The notes below the pieces were generated by a model. The model had not been told where the DNA came from, did not search any database, and saw only the letters and a list, made by a program, of their open reading frames with translations. Positions 16,336 through 25,119 of a stretch of 64,000 nucleotides of DNA are shown one piece after another. A program made the position numbers and the translations under genes. Within the stretch, counting starts at the first letter, position 1, and every line of letters begins with the position of its first letter. The stretch is from Thiosulfativibrio zosterae (GTDB lineage Bacteria > Pseudomonadota > Gammaproteobacteria > Thiomicrospirales > Thiomicrospiraceae), in the NCBI RefSeq assembly GCF_011398155.1, contig NZ_AP021888.1:62001-126000 (forward strand), written 5' to 3'.

Positions 16336-17601
16336 TTAAGCTTTAAATAACACCACTCGATTACGGCCTGATGTTTTGGCTTGATATAAAGCAACATCGG
16401 CTTGCTCTAGCCAGTCTTCTAAACTTTGTGCGGCTTGAAGTTGTGCCACCCCAAAACTGGCGGTGCGATGGCCAACGGTTTCAAAGGTGTGATGTTCGAT
16501 GCGTTTGCGAATTTTTTCCGCCAGTTGAAAAGCGCCTTCGGCATCGGTTTCTGGGCAAACAATTAAAAACTCTTCTCCGCCCCAGCGCGCTAAAAAGTCT
16601 GACTTGCTGATATTTTGGTCTAACAACTGCGCAAATTCTTTTAAAACGCTGTCGCCGGTTAAATGACCATAGTCATCATTCACGCGTTTAAAATGATCTA
16701 TGTCGCCAAAAATCAAACTGATTTCTGGGTTTTCAGAGTTGGATTGTTGACGATTTTTAAAGATTTTTTCCAGTAGTTGATTGAGCTTTTTGCGGTTATA
16801 CAAGCCCGTTAATTCATCGGTTTCTGCACTTTTTATCAAACTATTTCTGTCGTCAATGTTTTCAAAAAACACCAAATAAGCCAACAACTCTTTATTGGCG
16901 CTGAAATCGGGCACAAAATTCAATTCAAAATCATGCAGTCTGCCTTGGGTAAATAAAGACACTTCGTGTTTAAATTCTTGATGTTCAATACTTTGCCAAA
17001 ACAATGCAATCTGCTCACGAGAAAACCCATTGGCTAACAATAAAATTTCGATTGGGTTGTTTGAAAAATCAGGGTCAGTGTTGTCGCACAGCAGATTAAA
17101 AGTTGAACTGGCATGCAGCAGGGTTTTGCTTTGGGCATCAATTTTGATGTAAGCGGCATACTCATCAATAATTTCTAATAGGTGGGCATTTTTCTCCAAC
17201 TCAAATTGCAGTTGCTTTTGCAGTTGATAAGTTTTGAGGTGATTGGAAACTCGTAAATTCAGCTCTTCATTTTGAAATGGTTTATTAATAAAGTCCACAG
17301 CGCCCATCGAAAGTGCTTTAAAAATGGTTGCTTGAGAATGGTCTGAGGTCAAGAAAATCAGGGGTATTTTTGACCAGGCCTGGTTGTTTTTAAGCACTTT
17401 TGCCACTTCAAAACCATCCATTTCTGGCATATAAATATCCAGCAGAATTAAATCGATGGTTTGTTTTTCTAACAGTTTGAGGGCGGCGTTTCCGCCATTG
17501 GCCACACGAATATTGTATTGATACTGCAAAGCCTCGGCCACCAAACTCAAGTTAATGGGGTCATCATCCACAATCAATATTGTTAACTGCTTGGTAAACA
17601 T
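16336..17601 (-). CDS. Response regulator diguanylate cyclase (REC-GGDEF)
   Basis: This 421-residue protein has an N-terminal receiver domain (residues 6-120, acidic pocket VDDDPIN, phospho-acceptor Asp in LILLDIYMPEMDG, conserved Lys in FINKPF), a divergent PAS-like middle region (about 140-250), and a C-terminal GGDEF domain with an intact RWGGEEF site near residue 340. The inhibitory I-site is missing (SKSD in place of RxxD), so product inhibition is probably absent. Its ATG overlaps the TGA of the upstream 1374-residue hybrid kinase by one base, so the two are coupled and the kinase very likely phosphorylates it. Output is c-di-GMP synthesis. A CCAGGCCTGG copy encodes NQAW at 17372-17385. 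Confidence 0.93.
   Translation of the reverse strand: MFTKQLTILIVDDDPINLSLVAEALQYQYNIRVANGGNAALKLLEKQTIDLILLDIYMPEMDGFEVAKVLKNNQAWSKIPLIFLTSDHSQATIFKALSMGAVDFINKPFQNEELNLRVSNHLKTYQLQKQLQFELEKNAHLLEIIDEYAAYIKIDAQSKTLLHASSTFNLLCDNTDPDFSNNPIEILLLANGFSREQIALFWQSIEHQEFKHEVSLFTQGRLHDFELNFVPDFSANKELLAYLVFFENIDDRNSLIKSAETDELTGLYNRKKLNQLLEKIFKNRQQSNSENPEISLIFGDIDHFKRVNDDYGHLTGDSVLKEFAQLLDQNISKSDFLARWGGEEFLIVCPETDAEGAFQLAEKIRKRIEHHTFETVGHRTASFGVAQLQAAQSLEDWLEQADVALYQAKTSGRNRVVLFKA
17372..17385. repeat. Uptake-like palindrome copy 4, inside the REC-GGDEF gene
   Basis: GACCAGGCCTGGTT followed by GTTTTT and a second T-run starting 13 bases after the core. Read as NQAW on the coding (minus) strand. Confidence 0.85.
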
Positions 17602-20600
17602 CAGTGGTCGTCCATTAAACTTTGTAGGGCTTCAATGACTGTATCATATTCAAAAGTTTCAATCATGTGTTGAATATTATCAGCCGCTTCTTCGCCATAT
17701 TGATTTTTTAGTACCGCAATTAACCCATCAATGGTTTCGGCATCTAAATATTCGCCATTATTTAAATGGTCAATAAACCCTTTAATGGTGGAACGCTCAT
17801 GTGGGCTAAGTGCATGATGATTGCTTTGCGCAGGCTCTGCCTCTGCCTGTTGTTTGGTTGGTAAATAAGCTTTAACCGCCTCAACCATGGACTGTAACTG
17901 TTTTAACAACTCAGGCAGGTGTTGTTCTTTAAAACCTGGATCGGTTGTTTCATAAACTTGTTTGGTCAGCTCATGCAACTCATCCATACATAAATTGCCG
18001 GTAACCCCTTTGAGTAAATGCAGTTGTTTTTGAGAGTCTTCTGAACCAATGGGCAGTTTTTTAAGTTCTTCAGGCAAATGCTGATGTTGTTCAATAAACA
18101 GTTTTAAGAATTTTTCGACCAAAGTCATGGTTTGTACTTTGCTCAACAGAGCCTCTAGGTTTAACCCAGCGATTTTAGGGGTATTATCGTCCAAAGCTTG
18201 CTTAGATGCTGAATCGGGCGTAGCACTGGCTAGCGGTTGAATAGCGGGTTTTTGAAGGGTTGAAACTTGGCAATAACGCTTAAGTACCTCAATCAACTCA
18301 TTTAAATCAATGGGTTTGGCCAAATGGCCATTCATGCCCACTTGAGTGGTGAGTTCTTTGTCTTGCACCATCACTGCAGCACTGAGGGCAATGATGGGTA
18401 GGTCTTGGTTAAAACGGCGGATTTGGCGAGTGGCTTCAATCCCATCCATCACCGGCATTTGTAAATCCATTAACACCAAATCATAAGTGTTGTCTGTAAC
18501 CATTTGCACGGCTTCTGCGCCGTTTTCTGCTAAATCGGCAATTAATCCCAGATTTTTTAAATGGTGTTGCGCCACCAATTGATTGATTTCATTGTCTTCC
18601 ACCAACAAAACCTTGCCAAGCAGTTGTAGGCCAGTGTTTGAGGTTGTTGGATGGTCTGATAGGGTTGGGTCTTGATGACTGGGCATCATGGCATTATAAA
18701 AATCGCTGGGACAAAACGGACGACTTAAAAACGAATGCGCTTTTAAGGTGTTAAATGTTGGCAGTTGTGAACCTTGGGTTAACACCACCAATTTAGGCAT
18801 AGGGTTGAGTTGACTAAATACCCGCTCAAAATTGGCGATGCCGTAGTTATTGAGTAACTTGCCATCTAAAATCCAAAAATCGGCAGGCGCTTCTTGTAAA
18901 GCACTGTCGATATTATTGGGCACCAATACTTTGGCTTTCCAAGACTCTAATAACTTAATCAAGATGGCTTTTTCAGTGGCATTGTTATCAATTAAGGCAA
19001 TTAATTGCTCAGTGGTAAAGGCTTTTTGATGACTGGCTAAGGTGTCTTGCCCTTGGTAAGGTAAGCTGAAATAGAAGTTAAAAACACTGCCTTGATGCAG
19101 CGCACTGTGAACCTGAATTTCGCCGCCCATCTGCTCAATTAGTTTTTTAGAAATCATCAGACCTAAGCCTGTTCCGCCATATTTGCGGGTGCTAGAACTG
19201 TCTGCTTGCGAGAAGGGTGCAAATAATTTTTGCATTTGCCCTGTGGACATGCCGATGCCAGAGTCGGCAACGCTAAAACTCAGCGTAGCGTGGGTAGCGG
19301 TCTGTTGGGTTTGTTTGACGCGTAAGGTCACATTACCCTGTTCGGTAAACTTGATGGCATTGCCCACTAAGTTATTCAATACTTGGCTAATTCTTAAGGG
19401 GTCGCCTATGAGGGTGCGCGGAATATTGGGCTCTATTTCAAAAATAAGTTGAATATTTTTTTGTTCGGCTTTAAAGCCAAACAGGTCTTTCACATTTTTA
19501 AACAGCTCTTCAGGGTTAAAGGGAAGGGCTTCAAAGTCAATTTTGCCTGCTTCGACTTTAGAGTAATCCAAAATGTCGTTAATGACATTAAGCAGGGCGT
19601 GAGAAGAGCGTTTGGCTTTGTTTAGGTATTCAGCTTGTTGGCTGTCTAGATCGGTTTGTAGGGCTAAATCGGTTAAGCCAATAATGCCGTTTAAGGGCGT
19701 GCGAATTTCGTGCGACATATTGGCCAAAAACTCACTTTTTGAGCGGTTAGCTTGGTCGGCGATTTCTTTGGCTTTAATCAGGTCGGCTTCATATTGTTTT
19801 TGGGCCGTAATGTCGATCCCTATGGTGGCGACATAATTCATTGAGCCATCTAGATTTTTAACCAGAGTGTTAGACCATTCAAAAACGCGCTCTTCGCCTT
19901 CTTTAGATACCCAGCTATTTTGATAACGGCGCACAATATTACCGAGTTTGGCATTTTCTATAACCCCAACCACCTTGTCTTGAATGGATTCGGGTAAAAA
20001 TCTTGCCCAAAAATAGGGTTCACTGGCAACTTCGGTTTCCGAATAGCCCACAAAGTCTTGAGCAAATTTATTCATCTTAATCATAGTGCCGGTGTGGTCT
20101 ATGACCGCAATAATGGAGTGAGCATTATCAATAATGTTAGAGAAGAAATTTCTTTGTTCCGTAATCGCTTCTTCTAATAAATGCTGTTCGGTGACATCGG
20201 TATGGGTGCCAATTAAGCGTTTGGGTTGCCCGTCATCAGTGCGTTCCACAATAATACCGCGGTCTAAAATCCATTTATAGCTGCCGTCTTTACAAAGAAC
20301 ACGATGAATATTGCTGTAACTTTCAGCGTCACCTTGTAAATAGGAGGTTAGGTCGACATAAACCTGGGCTAAATCATCTGGGTGAACGCGTTTTTCCCAT
20401 TCTTCTAAAGAGCCTTGAATTTCGTGCTCTTCAAAGCCCAACATACGCTTCCATTGCGGCGAAAAGTAAACTTCATTGGTGATGGCATCCCAATCCCACA
20501 GACCATCGCCACTGCCTTCTACGGCAAATTTAAACAAAAGTTCACTTTGTTGGAGTGCCTGCTGTTGTTGTTTTTGCTCAGTGATATCACTGTAAACAAT

Positions 20601-21725
20601 GGCAACCCCTAAATCGGGTTGGTTTAGATAAGCAGCACTCACAGAGAGCCAATGCACGCCATCGGGTCTGTCTATGCCTTGAATTTCGTTAAAGTAGCTG
20701 GCTTTATTTTTAAGCGCCTTAACACTGGTGAAGGTTTCAACAGGCATCACATGATGGTTTTCATCTAAAATATGCCATTCTTTGCCCGCATAATTGCGCG
20801 CCAGATGTTCGGCTTTGGTAATGCCCAAAATGCTTTCACTGGCGGGGTTACAGTCAATAATATTGCCCTGCGGATCGGTGATAGAAACCCCCACGGGCAT
20901 GAGTTTAAAAACGGTTTCTAATAGGCTTTGCTGTTTAATGAGGCTTTTGCGCAGTCCATCCACATCGGTTAAATCGGTGTGTGAACCTACCATGCGACAG
21001 GGTTTGCCATGGTTATCAAAAAAGGCTTTACCACGGGTTAAAATCGGTTTGTAAATGCCATCGGCACAACGCAATCTCACTTCAAAACTATAAATTTCTT
21101 TGGCATGAGATTTAAGATGTTTGTTTAAACCGGTTTCTAAATTGGCTTTATCATCGGGATGCACTATGTCAAAAAACGCTGGGATTTCATCTGGAAAATC
21201 AGCGGGTTGGTAGCCCAACATGGTTTTCCAGTGATCCGAAAAATAGACTTCGTTGGTGATTAAATCCCAATCCCACAAACCATCATTAATGGCCTCAAAG
21301 GCCAGCTCATAGCGCAGTTGGTATTCTTTAGCCGTTTGTTGGTGCTTGAATTCGGTGGTGACATCAATTAAATAGCCTAAAAAATGCGTGACTTGATGCT
21401 TGTCATCCCGAATCAGCTGGGTGGTATCTCTGACCCAACGATATTCGCCGGCGGCATTGCGTAAACGATAGGGTTGGTGTTCAAAGCCTGTGCATTTAGG
21501 GTTAGCAAGGGCTTTAGCAACTTCGGCACCCACTCTGGGCAAGTCATCAAGGTGAATTTGTTCAATATAAGGTATGTTTTGAAGGGTAAAGGCTTCAGGG
21601 TCGTAACCCAAGATGCGTTTGATGTTTTTAGAAACCTGCACAACGGGCCAGTTAGGTTTGTTTTCCCAAACAAATAACACCATTGGACCTTGTTCAAATA
21701 ATTCAACATTTAAAAATTTATTCAC
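17601..21725 (-). CDS. Multi-PAS hybrid sensor histidine kinase with receiver and HPt domains
   Basis: This 1374-residue protein has no clear TM segment, so it is probably cytoplasmic. About five PAS/PAC modules lie in the first 640 residues (repeated motifs such as GLWDWD, EVYFSPQWKRMLGF and DVTEQ). Then come HisKA ([12 protein letters not shown], His near 671), an ATPase domain ([28 protein letters not shown]), a degenerate receiver-like region (about 910-1010), a full receiver (LVEDNEINQL, Asp near 1086 in LVLMDLQMPVMDG) and an HPt domain (LHLLKGVTGNL, His near 1233), followed by a helical tail of about 90 residues. The start is GTG with AAGG five bases upstream. It is a complete phosphorelay coupled by one-base overlap to a REC-GGDEF protein, so it probably controls c-di-GMP. 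The PAS ligands are unknown. Confidence 0.92.
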   Translation of the reverse strand: MNKFLNVELFEQGPMVLFVWENKPNWPVVQVSKNIKRILGYDPEAFTLQNIPYIEQIHLDDLPRVGAEVAKALANPKCTGFEHQPYRLRNAAGEYRWVRDTTQLIRDDKHQVTHFLGYLIDVTTEFKHQQTAKEYQLRYELAFEAINDGLWDWDLITNEVYFSDHWKTMLGYQPADFPDEIPAFFDIVHPDDKANLETGLNKHLKSHAKEIYSFEVRLRCADGIYKPILTRGKAFFDNHGKPCRMVGSHTDLTDVDGLRKSLIKQQSLLETVFKLMPVGVSITDPQGNIIDCNPASESILGITKAEHLARNYAGKEWHILDENHHVMPVETFTSVKALKNKASYFNEIQGIDRPDGVHWLSVSAAYLNQPDLGVAIVYSDITEQKQQQQALQQSELLFKFAVEGSGDGLWDWDAITNEVYFSPQWKRMLGFEEHEIQGSLEEWEKRVHPDDLAQVYVDLTSYLQGDAESYSNIHRVLCKDGSYKWILDRGIIVERTDDGQPKRLIGTHTDVTEQHLLEEAITEQRNFFSNIIDNAHSIIAVIDHTGTMIKMNKFAQDFVGYSETEVASEPYFWARFLPESIQDKVVGVIENAKLGNIVRRYQNSWVSKEGEERVFEWSNTLVKNLDGSMNYVATIGIDITAQKQYEADLIKAKEIADQANRSKSEFLANMSHEIRTPLNGIIGLTDLALQTDLDSQQAEYLNKAKRSSHALLNVINDILDYSKVEAGKIDFEALPFNPEELFKNVKDLFGFKAEQKNIQLIFEIEPNIPRTLIGDPLRISQVLNNLVGNAIKFTEQGNVTLRVKQTQQTATHATLSFSVADSGIGMSTGQMQKLFAPFSQADSSSTRKYGGTGLGLMISKKLIEQMGGEIQVHSALHQGSVFNFYFSLPYQGQDTLASHQKAFTTEQLIALIDNNATEKAILIKLLESWKAKVLVPNNIDSALQEAPADFWILDGKLLNNYGIANFERVFSQLNPMPKLVVLTQGSQLPTFNTLKAHSFLSRPFCPSDFYNAMMPSHQDPTLSDHPTTSNTGLQLLGKVLLVEDNEINQLVAQHHLKNLGLIADLAENGAEAVQMVTDNTYDLVLMDLQMPVMDGIEATRQIRRFNQDLPIIALSAAVMVQDKELTTQVGMNGHLAKPIDLNELIEVLKRYCQVSTLQKPAIQPLASATPDSASKQALDDNTPKIAGLNLEALLSKVQTMTLVEKFLKLFIEQHQHLPEELKKLPIGSEDSQKQLHLLKGVTGNLCMDELHELTKQVYETTDPGFKEQHLPELLKQLQSMVEAVKAYLPTKQQAEAEPAQSNHHALSPHERSTIKGFIDHLNNGEYLDAETIDGLIAVLKNQYGEEAADNIQHMIETFEYDTVIEALQSLMDDH

Positions 21726-21854
21726 GCCTTAAAGCCTTGTAATGAGTAAAAACGACAGACAATTATTTCCCATTCTAATGGGTTTAAGTCAGGTTTACAC
21801 ACAAAAAAACTTTATCAAGATTAATTTGGCTTATAAAAGCGTTTGTTAATGGTG

Positions 21855-23705
21855 TTAATACTTTCTTAAGAGAGCCAAAAATTCAAACCCAAAGCGCGCC
21901 AACTTGCTTTCGCCAACGCCGCTGATTTGTAAAAACTGCCCATCGGTTTGTGGTTTTTTCTTGACCATATCCACCAAGCTGGCATCGCCAAACACCTGAT
22001 AGGCGGGAATATCTTCGCTGTCGGCAATTTCTTTTCGTAGTGTTCGCAAGGCTTCAAACAGCGCTTGTTCTTCGGCTAATAAAGTGTCTTTGGCCGCAAG
22101 GCGTTGCCCCACTTTGCCCGACTTAGAGTTACTCGAGAGGCTGCTGGTTTTGAGTTCTTTTTTGGCAAATGCCAATTGCAACTCTATTTTGCCTTTCAGT
22201 AAATCGCCCGAAAGGGCGGTGAACTTAAGCTTTTGGTAATCTTGAATGTCTTGTTGCAAAAAGCCTAAATGAATCAGTTGGCGCACAATGCTTTGCCATT
22301 CGTGTGCCGAATATTCTTTGCCTATGCCATAGGTGCTGAGGGTTTGATGATTGAGTTGACGAATACGGTCAGTATCTGCGCCACGCAACACTTCAATCAC
22401 ATGTTTTAAGCCAAACCCTTGGTTGAGTCGATACACACAAGACAATACTTTTTGTGCGGCTATTTTGCCATCAAATAACTGCGGCGGATTGAGACACACA
22501 TCGCAATTGCCACAGGCCTTATGGCTGGGTTCGCCAAAGTAATTGAGCAAAACATTACGCCGACAAGTGAGCGCCTCGGCAAAATTAATCATGCTAGAAA
22601 GCTTAAAGTTCTCCAGCATTTTTTGCTGTTCGTTGCTGATTTGTTCAATAAAATATTTGGCGGTCGACACGTCTTGCATGCCAAACAACAACAAAGCCTC
22701 TGACGGCAGCCCATCGCGGCCGGCACGACCTGTTTCTTGATAATAGCCTTCAATGTTTTTGGGCAAATCATAATGCACCACAAAACGCACATTGGGTTTG
22801 TCTATGCCCATGCCAAAAGCGACGGTGGCGACCACGATATCAATTTCGTCACGAATAAATTGCTGATGTACAATTTGGCGGATTTCGGCGGGCAAACCGG
22901 CGTGATACGCCTTGGCTTTAAACCCTTTGGCTTTCAGTTGCTCAGCCACTTCTTCAACGCGTTTGCGACTGAGCGCATAAATCACACCGCTTTGGTTGGG
23001 ATGTTTCACGAGAAACTTTTCTAACTGCTGGGCGGGCTGGTTTTTTTCTAATACCGTGTATTGAATATTAGGTCGATCAAAACTGCTGATATGCACTTTG
23101 GGCTCGTTCAAATGCAGTTTATCTAAAATGTCTTGGCGTGTGGCAAAGTCTGCGGTGGCGGTGAGCGCAATAAAAGGCACCTGTGCAAACCACTGGCGCA
23201 AACTGCCCATTTGATGGTATTCAGGGCGAAAATCATGCCCCCATTGCGAAATACAATGCGCCTCATCAATCGCAAATAAACTGATTGGCAAGGTTTGCAG
23301 TTGTTGTAAAAAAGATTGATTAAGCAGGCGTTCTGGCGACACATAAAGCATATCCAATTCGCCATTATGCAGCCTTATCAACACCTGTTCGGCGGCTTGA
23401 AAATCTAAGCTAGAGTTATAGTAATCGGCATTAACCCCATTGGCCTTTAAAGCCGACACCTGGTCTTGCATCAACGCAATCAAAGGCGAAACCACTATGG
23501 CCGTGCCAGGGCGCACCAGTGCCGGAATTTGATAACACAAAGACTTACCGCCACCCGTAGGCATCAACACAAAACAATCTTGGCCGTTTAGCACATCATT
23601 AATAATGTCAGCCTGCTGCCCGCGAAAACTGTCATAACCATAAACGGTTTTCAGTAGGTGAGATGCCGTGACAAAATGAGGGTGTTGAGTGGTGTCTAAA
23701 GACAT
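21855..23705 (-). CDS. recQ: ATP-dependent DNA helicase RecQ
   Basis: This 616-residue 3'-5' helicase has Walker A MPTGGGKS, the DEAH box within AIDEAHCISQWGHDFRPEY (aromatic-rich loop included), motif IV-VI segments (VIYALSRKRVEEVAEQL, FGMGIDKPNVRFVVH, QETGRAGRDG), a zinc site (CRRN... and CGNCDVC), a winged-helix RQC region and a C-terminal HRDC domain (LFEALRTLRKEIA...ISGVGESKLARFG). Length equals E. coli RecQ. It acts in recombination, fork repair and replication restart. It stands alone; the 129-bp gap downstream to the hybrid kinase gene shows no obvious terminator. Confidence 0.96.
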   Translation of the reverse strand: MSLDTTQHPHFVTASHLLKTVYGYDSFRGQQADIINDVLNGQDCFVLMPTGGGKSLCYQIPALVRPGTAIVVSPLIALMQDQVSALKANGVNADYYNSSLDFQAAEQVLIRLHNGELDMLYVSPERLLNQSFLQQLQTLPISLFAIDEAHCISQWGHDFRPEYHQMGSLRQWFAQVPFIALTATADFATRQDILDKLHLNEPKVHISSFDRPNIQYTVLEKNQPAQQLEKFLVKHPNQSGVIYALSRKRVEEVAEQLKAKGFKAKAYHAGLPAEIRQIVHQQFIRDEIDIVVATVAFGMGIDKPNVRFVVHYDLPKNIEGYYQETGRAGRDGLPSEALLLFGMQDVSTAKYFIEQISNEQQKMLENFKLSSMINFAEALTCRRNVLLNYFGEPSHKACGNCDVCLNPPQLFDGKIAAQKVLSCVYRLNQGFGLKHVIEVLRGADTDRIRQLNHQTLSTYGIGKEYSAHEWQSIVRQLIHLGFLQQDIQDYQKLKFTALSGDLLKGKIELQLAFAKKELKTSSLSSNSKSGKVGQRLAAKDTLLAEEQALFEALRTLRKEIADSEDIPAYQVFGDASLVDMVKKKPQTDGQFLQISGVGESKLARFGFEFLALLRKY

Positions 23706-23776
23706 AAGGATTCAATCAATTCGCAAAGCGCATACCTTAGGGCAAAGCCCCACGGAATTCAAGCGAAGTTTAAAAA

Positions 23777-23837
23777 GCAGGCTAAAGCCTGCGCCCCAAA
23801 AAGTACAATGAAAAAAGGGGCGAAGGCTTTAGCCTTC
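23777..23837. repeat. Palindrome pair of the 156-bp repeat family, left of the toxin-antitoxin pair
   Basis: GCAGGCTAAAGCCTGCGCCCC at 23777-23797 and GGGGCGAAGGCTTTAGCCTTC at 23817-23837, 19 bp apart, followed by the same downstream segment (ATAATCAAC, GCGCTTTGCAGCAGTCAAGG) as the copies right of the toxin-antitoxin pair. Confidence 0.88.
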
Positions 23838-23908
23838 CATAATCAACTGGGGCGCTTTGCAGCAGTCAAGGCAGGGTATAAAGTTATGCTGTAAAGTTAG
23901 TAAATTTT

Positions 23909-24202
23909 TTATGAGTAATCTTGAATCCAGTCTTCATGCTGATGTCTTACCCGAACAATCACTATGTCGCCATGCTTGTCGACTGTGTAAATAATGATGT
24001 GGGAACTGAAGGGGTGAATTCTACAAGGAGGACTTAATTCTATGCGTTCTCTGCTGATTTCAGGAAATTGAGCAATCAGCTCGAACATCTGAAATAATCT
24101 TTGATGGTAGTTTATTGCCAATTCAATACCAAAGTTTAGCATTCCGTGAAACAATAAAGACTCGATATCTTGTGCGGCTTCGTGAGTGAGTTTGTAACTC
24201 AT
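23909..24202 (-). CDS. RelE/ParE-family toxin
   Basis: This 97-residue protein of the ParE/RelE fold begins MSYKLTHEAAQDIESLLFHG, the usual ParE opening in which a beta strand is followed by a helix carrying D-I-x(2)-I/L. The C-terminal strands are CRIHPFSSHIIIYTVDKHGDIVIVRV and end at RHQHEDW, the family's conserved R-x-x-x-x-D/E-W position. ParE toxins poison DNA gyrase; RelE members cleave mRNA, and this copy looks more ParE-like. It overlaps its antitoxin by 4 bp (ATGA), antitoxin first. The pair is bracketed by copies of a 156-bp palindromic repeat, which may relate to how it arrived. Confidence 0.85.
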   Translation of the reverse strand: MSYKLTHEAAQDIESLLFHGMLNFGIELAINYHQRLFQMFELIAQFPEISRERIELSPPCRIHPFSSHIIIYTVDKHGDIVIVRVRHQHEDWIQDYS

Positions 24203-24444
24203 AAGTTTTCTTGGTTTTTAAAACGATTAAGCGCCTTTTCTTGAAGTGTTTGCATCGTTTCGTGACTGATTCCACTGGCCAAACCTTCATCAACTAAAGC
24301 CTGCAGTTTAGCAATTTTTACTTGTTTGGGCGCTTCATCCATCATTAATACAACCCGGACAGCTTGAGATTTAAATTCAGCGAAATCTGCTGGAATCTTG
24401 ATGAGCCCATCCTGAATAACTGTTTCAAACTCAACAGCATACAT
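24199..24444 (-). CDS. Antitoxin of the ParE-type pair
   Basis: This 81-residue protein has AAAGGAGTATTCGCT just before the ATG, a strong ribosome-binding site. The N-terminal half (MYAVEFETVIQDGLIKIPAD...VRVVLMMDE) resembles AbrB-like or related antitoxins with a small beta-rich DNA-binding domain. The C-terminal half (LQALVDEGLASGISHETMQT) resembles the ParD tail that wraps the toxin. It should neutralise the toxin and repress the operon. The exact antitoxin family is uncertain; its role as partner follows from its position and the 4-bp overlap with the ParE-like gene. Confidence 0.78.
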   Translation of the reverse strand: MYAVEFETVIQDGLIKIPADFAEFKSQAVRVVLMMDEAPKQVKIAKLQALVDEGLASGISHETMQTLQEKALNRFKNQENL

Positions 24445-24523
24445 AGCGAATACTCCTTTTTATTAAACGATTTCATTATAGGTTATAAAACCCTAAAGTT
24501 ACAAAAATGGTCAGCGTTCTTCA

Positions 24524-25085
24524 GCAGGCTAAAGCCTGCGCCCCAAAAAGTGCACTGAAAAAAGGGGCGAAGGCTTTAGCCTTCCATAATCAACCTGAGT
24601 GCTTTGCACCAGTCAAGGCATGGTAAAAAATGGCAAAAACTCATAGGCCAATATCAAGCCCAGTGTTTTGCAAAACTATGCAGGCTAAAACCTGCGCCCC
24701 AAAAGTGAAATGAAAAAAAAGGGGCGAAGGCTTTAGCCTTCCATAATCAACCTGAGCGCTTTGCACTGCTTAAGGCTTGGTAAAAAATAGCAAAAACTCA
24801 TTGGCCAATAACAAGCTCAGTGTTTTGCAAAACTATGCAGGCTAAAGCCTGCGCCCCAAAAGGTGCAATGAAAAAAGGGGCGAAGGCTTTAGCCTTCCAT
24901 AATCAACCTGAGCACTTTGCAGCAGTCAAGGCAGGGGAATAAATGGCAAAACTCATTGGTCAATTTCAAGACCAGTGTTTAGCAAAACTATGCCGGCTAA
25001 AGCCTGCGCCCCAAAAAGTGCAATAAAAAAAGGGGCGAAGGCTTTAGCCTTCCATAATCAACCTGAGCGCTTTGCAGCAGTCAAG
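24524..25085. repeat. 156-bp tandem repeats with embedded copies of the ndh 3' end
   Basis: Four palindrome pairs occur, with GGGGCGAAGG starts at 24564, 24721, 24877 and 25032 (periods 157, 156, 155 bp). Each unit holds GCAGGCTAAAGCCTGCGCCCC, a spacer of about 20 bp, GGGGCGAAGGCTTTAGCCTTC, then ATAATCAACCTGAGCGCTTTGCAGCAGTCAAGG-type sequence. Three spacers (about 24641-24679, 24798-24836, 24951-24991) also carry a segment matching the coding strand near the end of the neighbouring NADH dehydrogenase gene (25162-25205: ATTGGCCAATATTAAGCCCA then GTGTTTTCCAAAA). The array fills the 675-bp gap between the antitoxin and ndh; I see no gene in it. Confidence 0.9.
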
Positions 25086-25119
25086 TCAGGGTAAAAAATC
25101 TTAAAAACACTTTGGCTTT

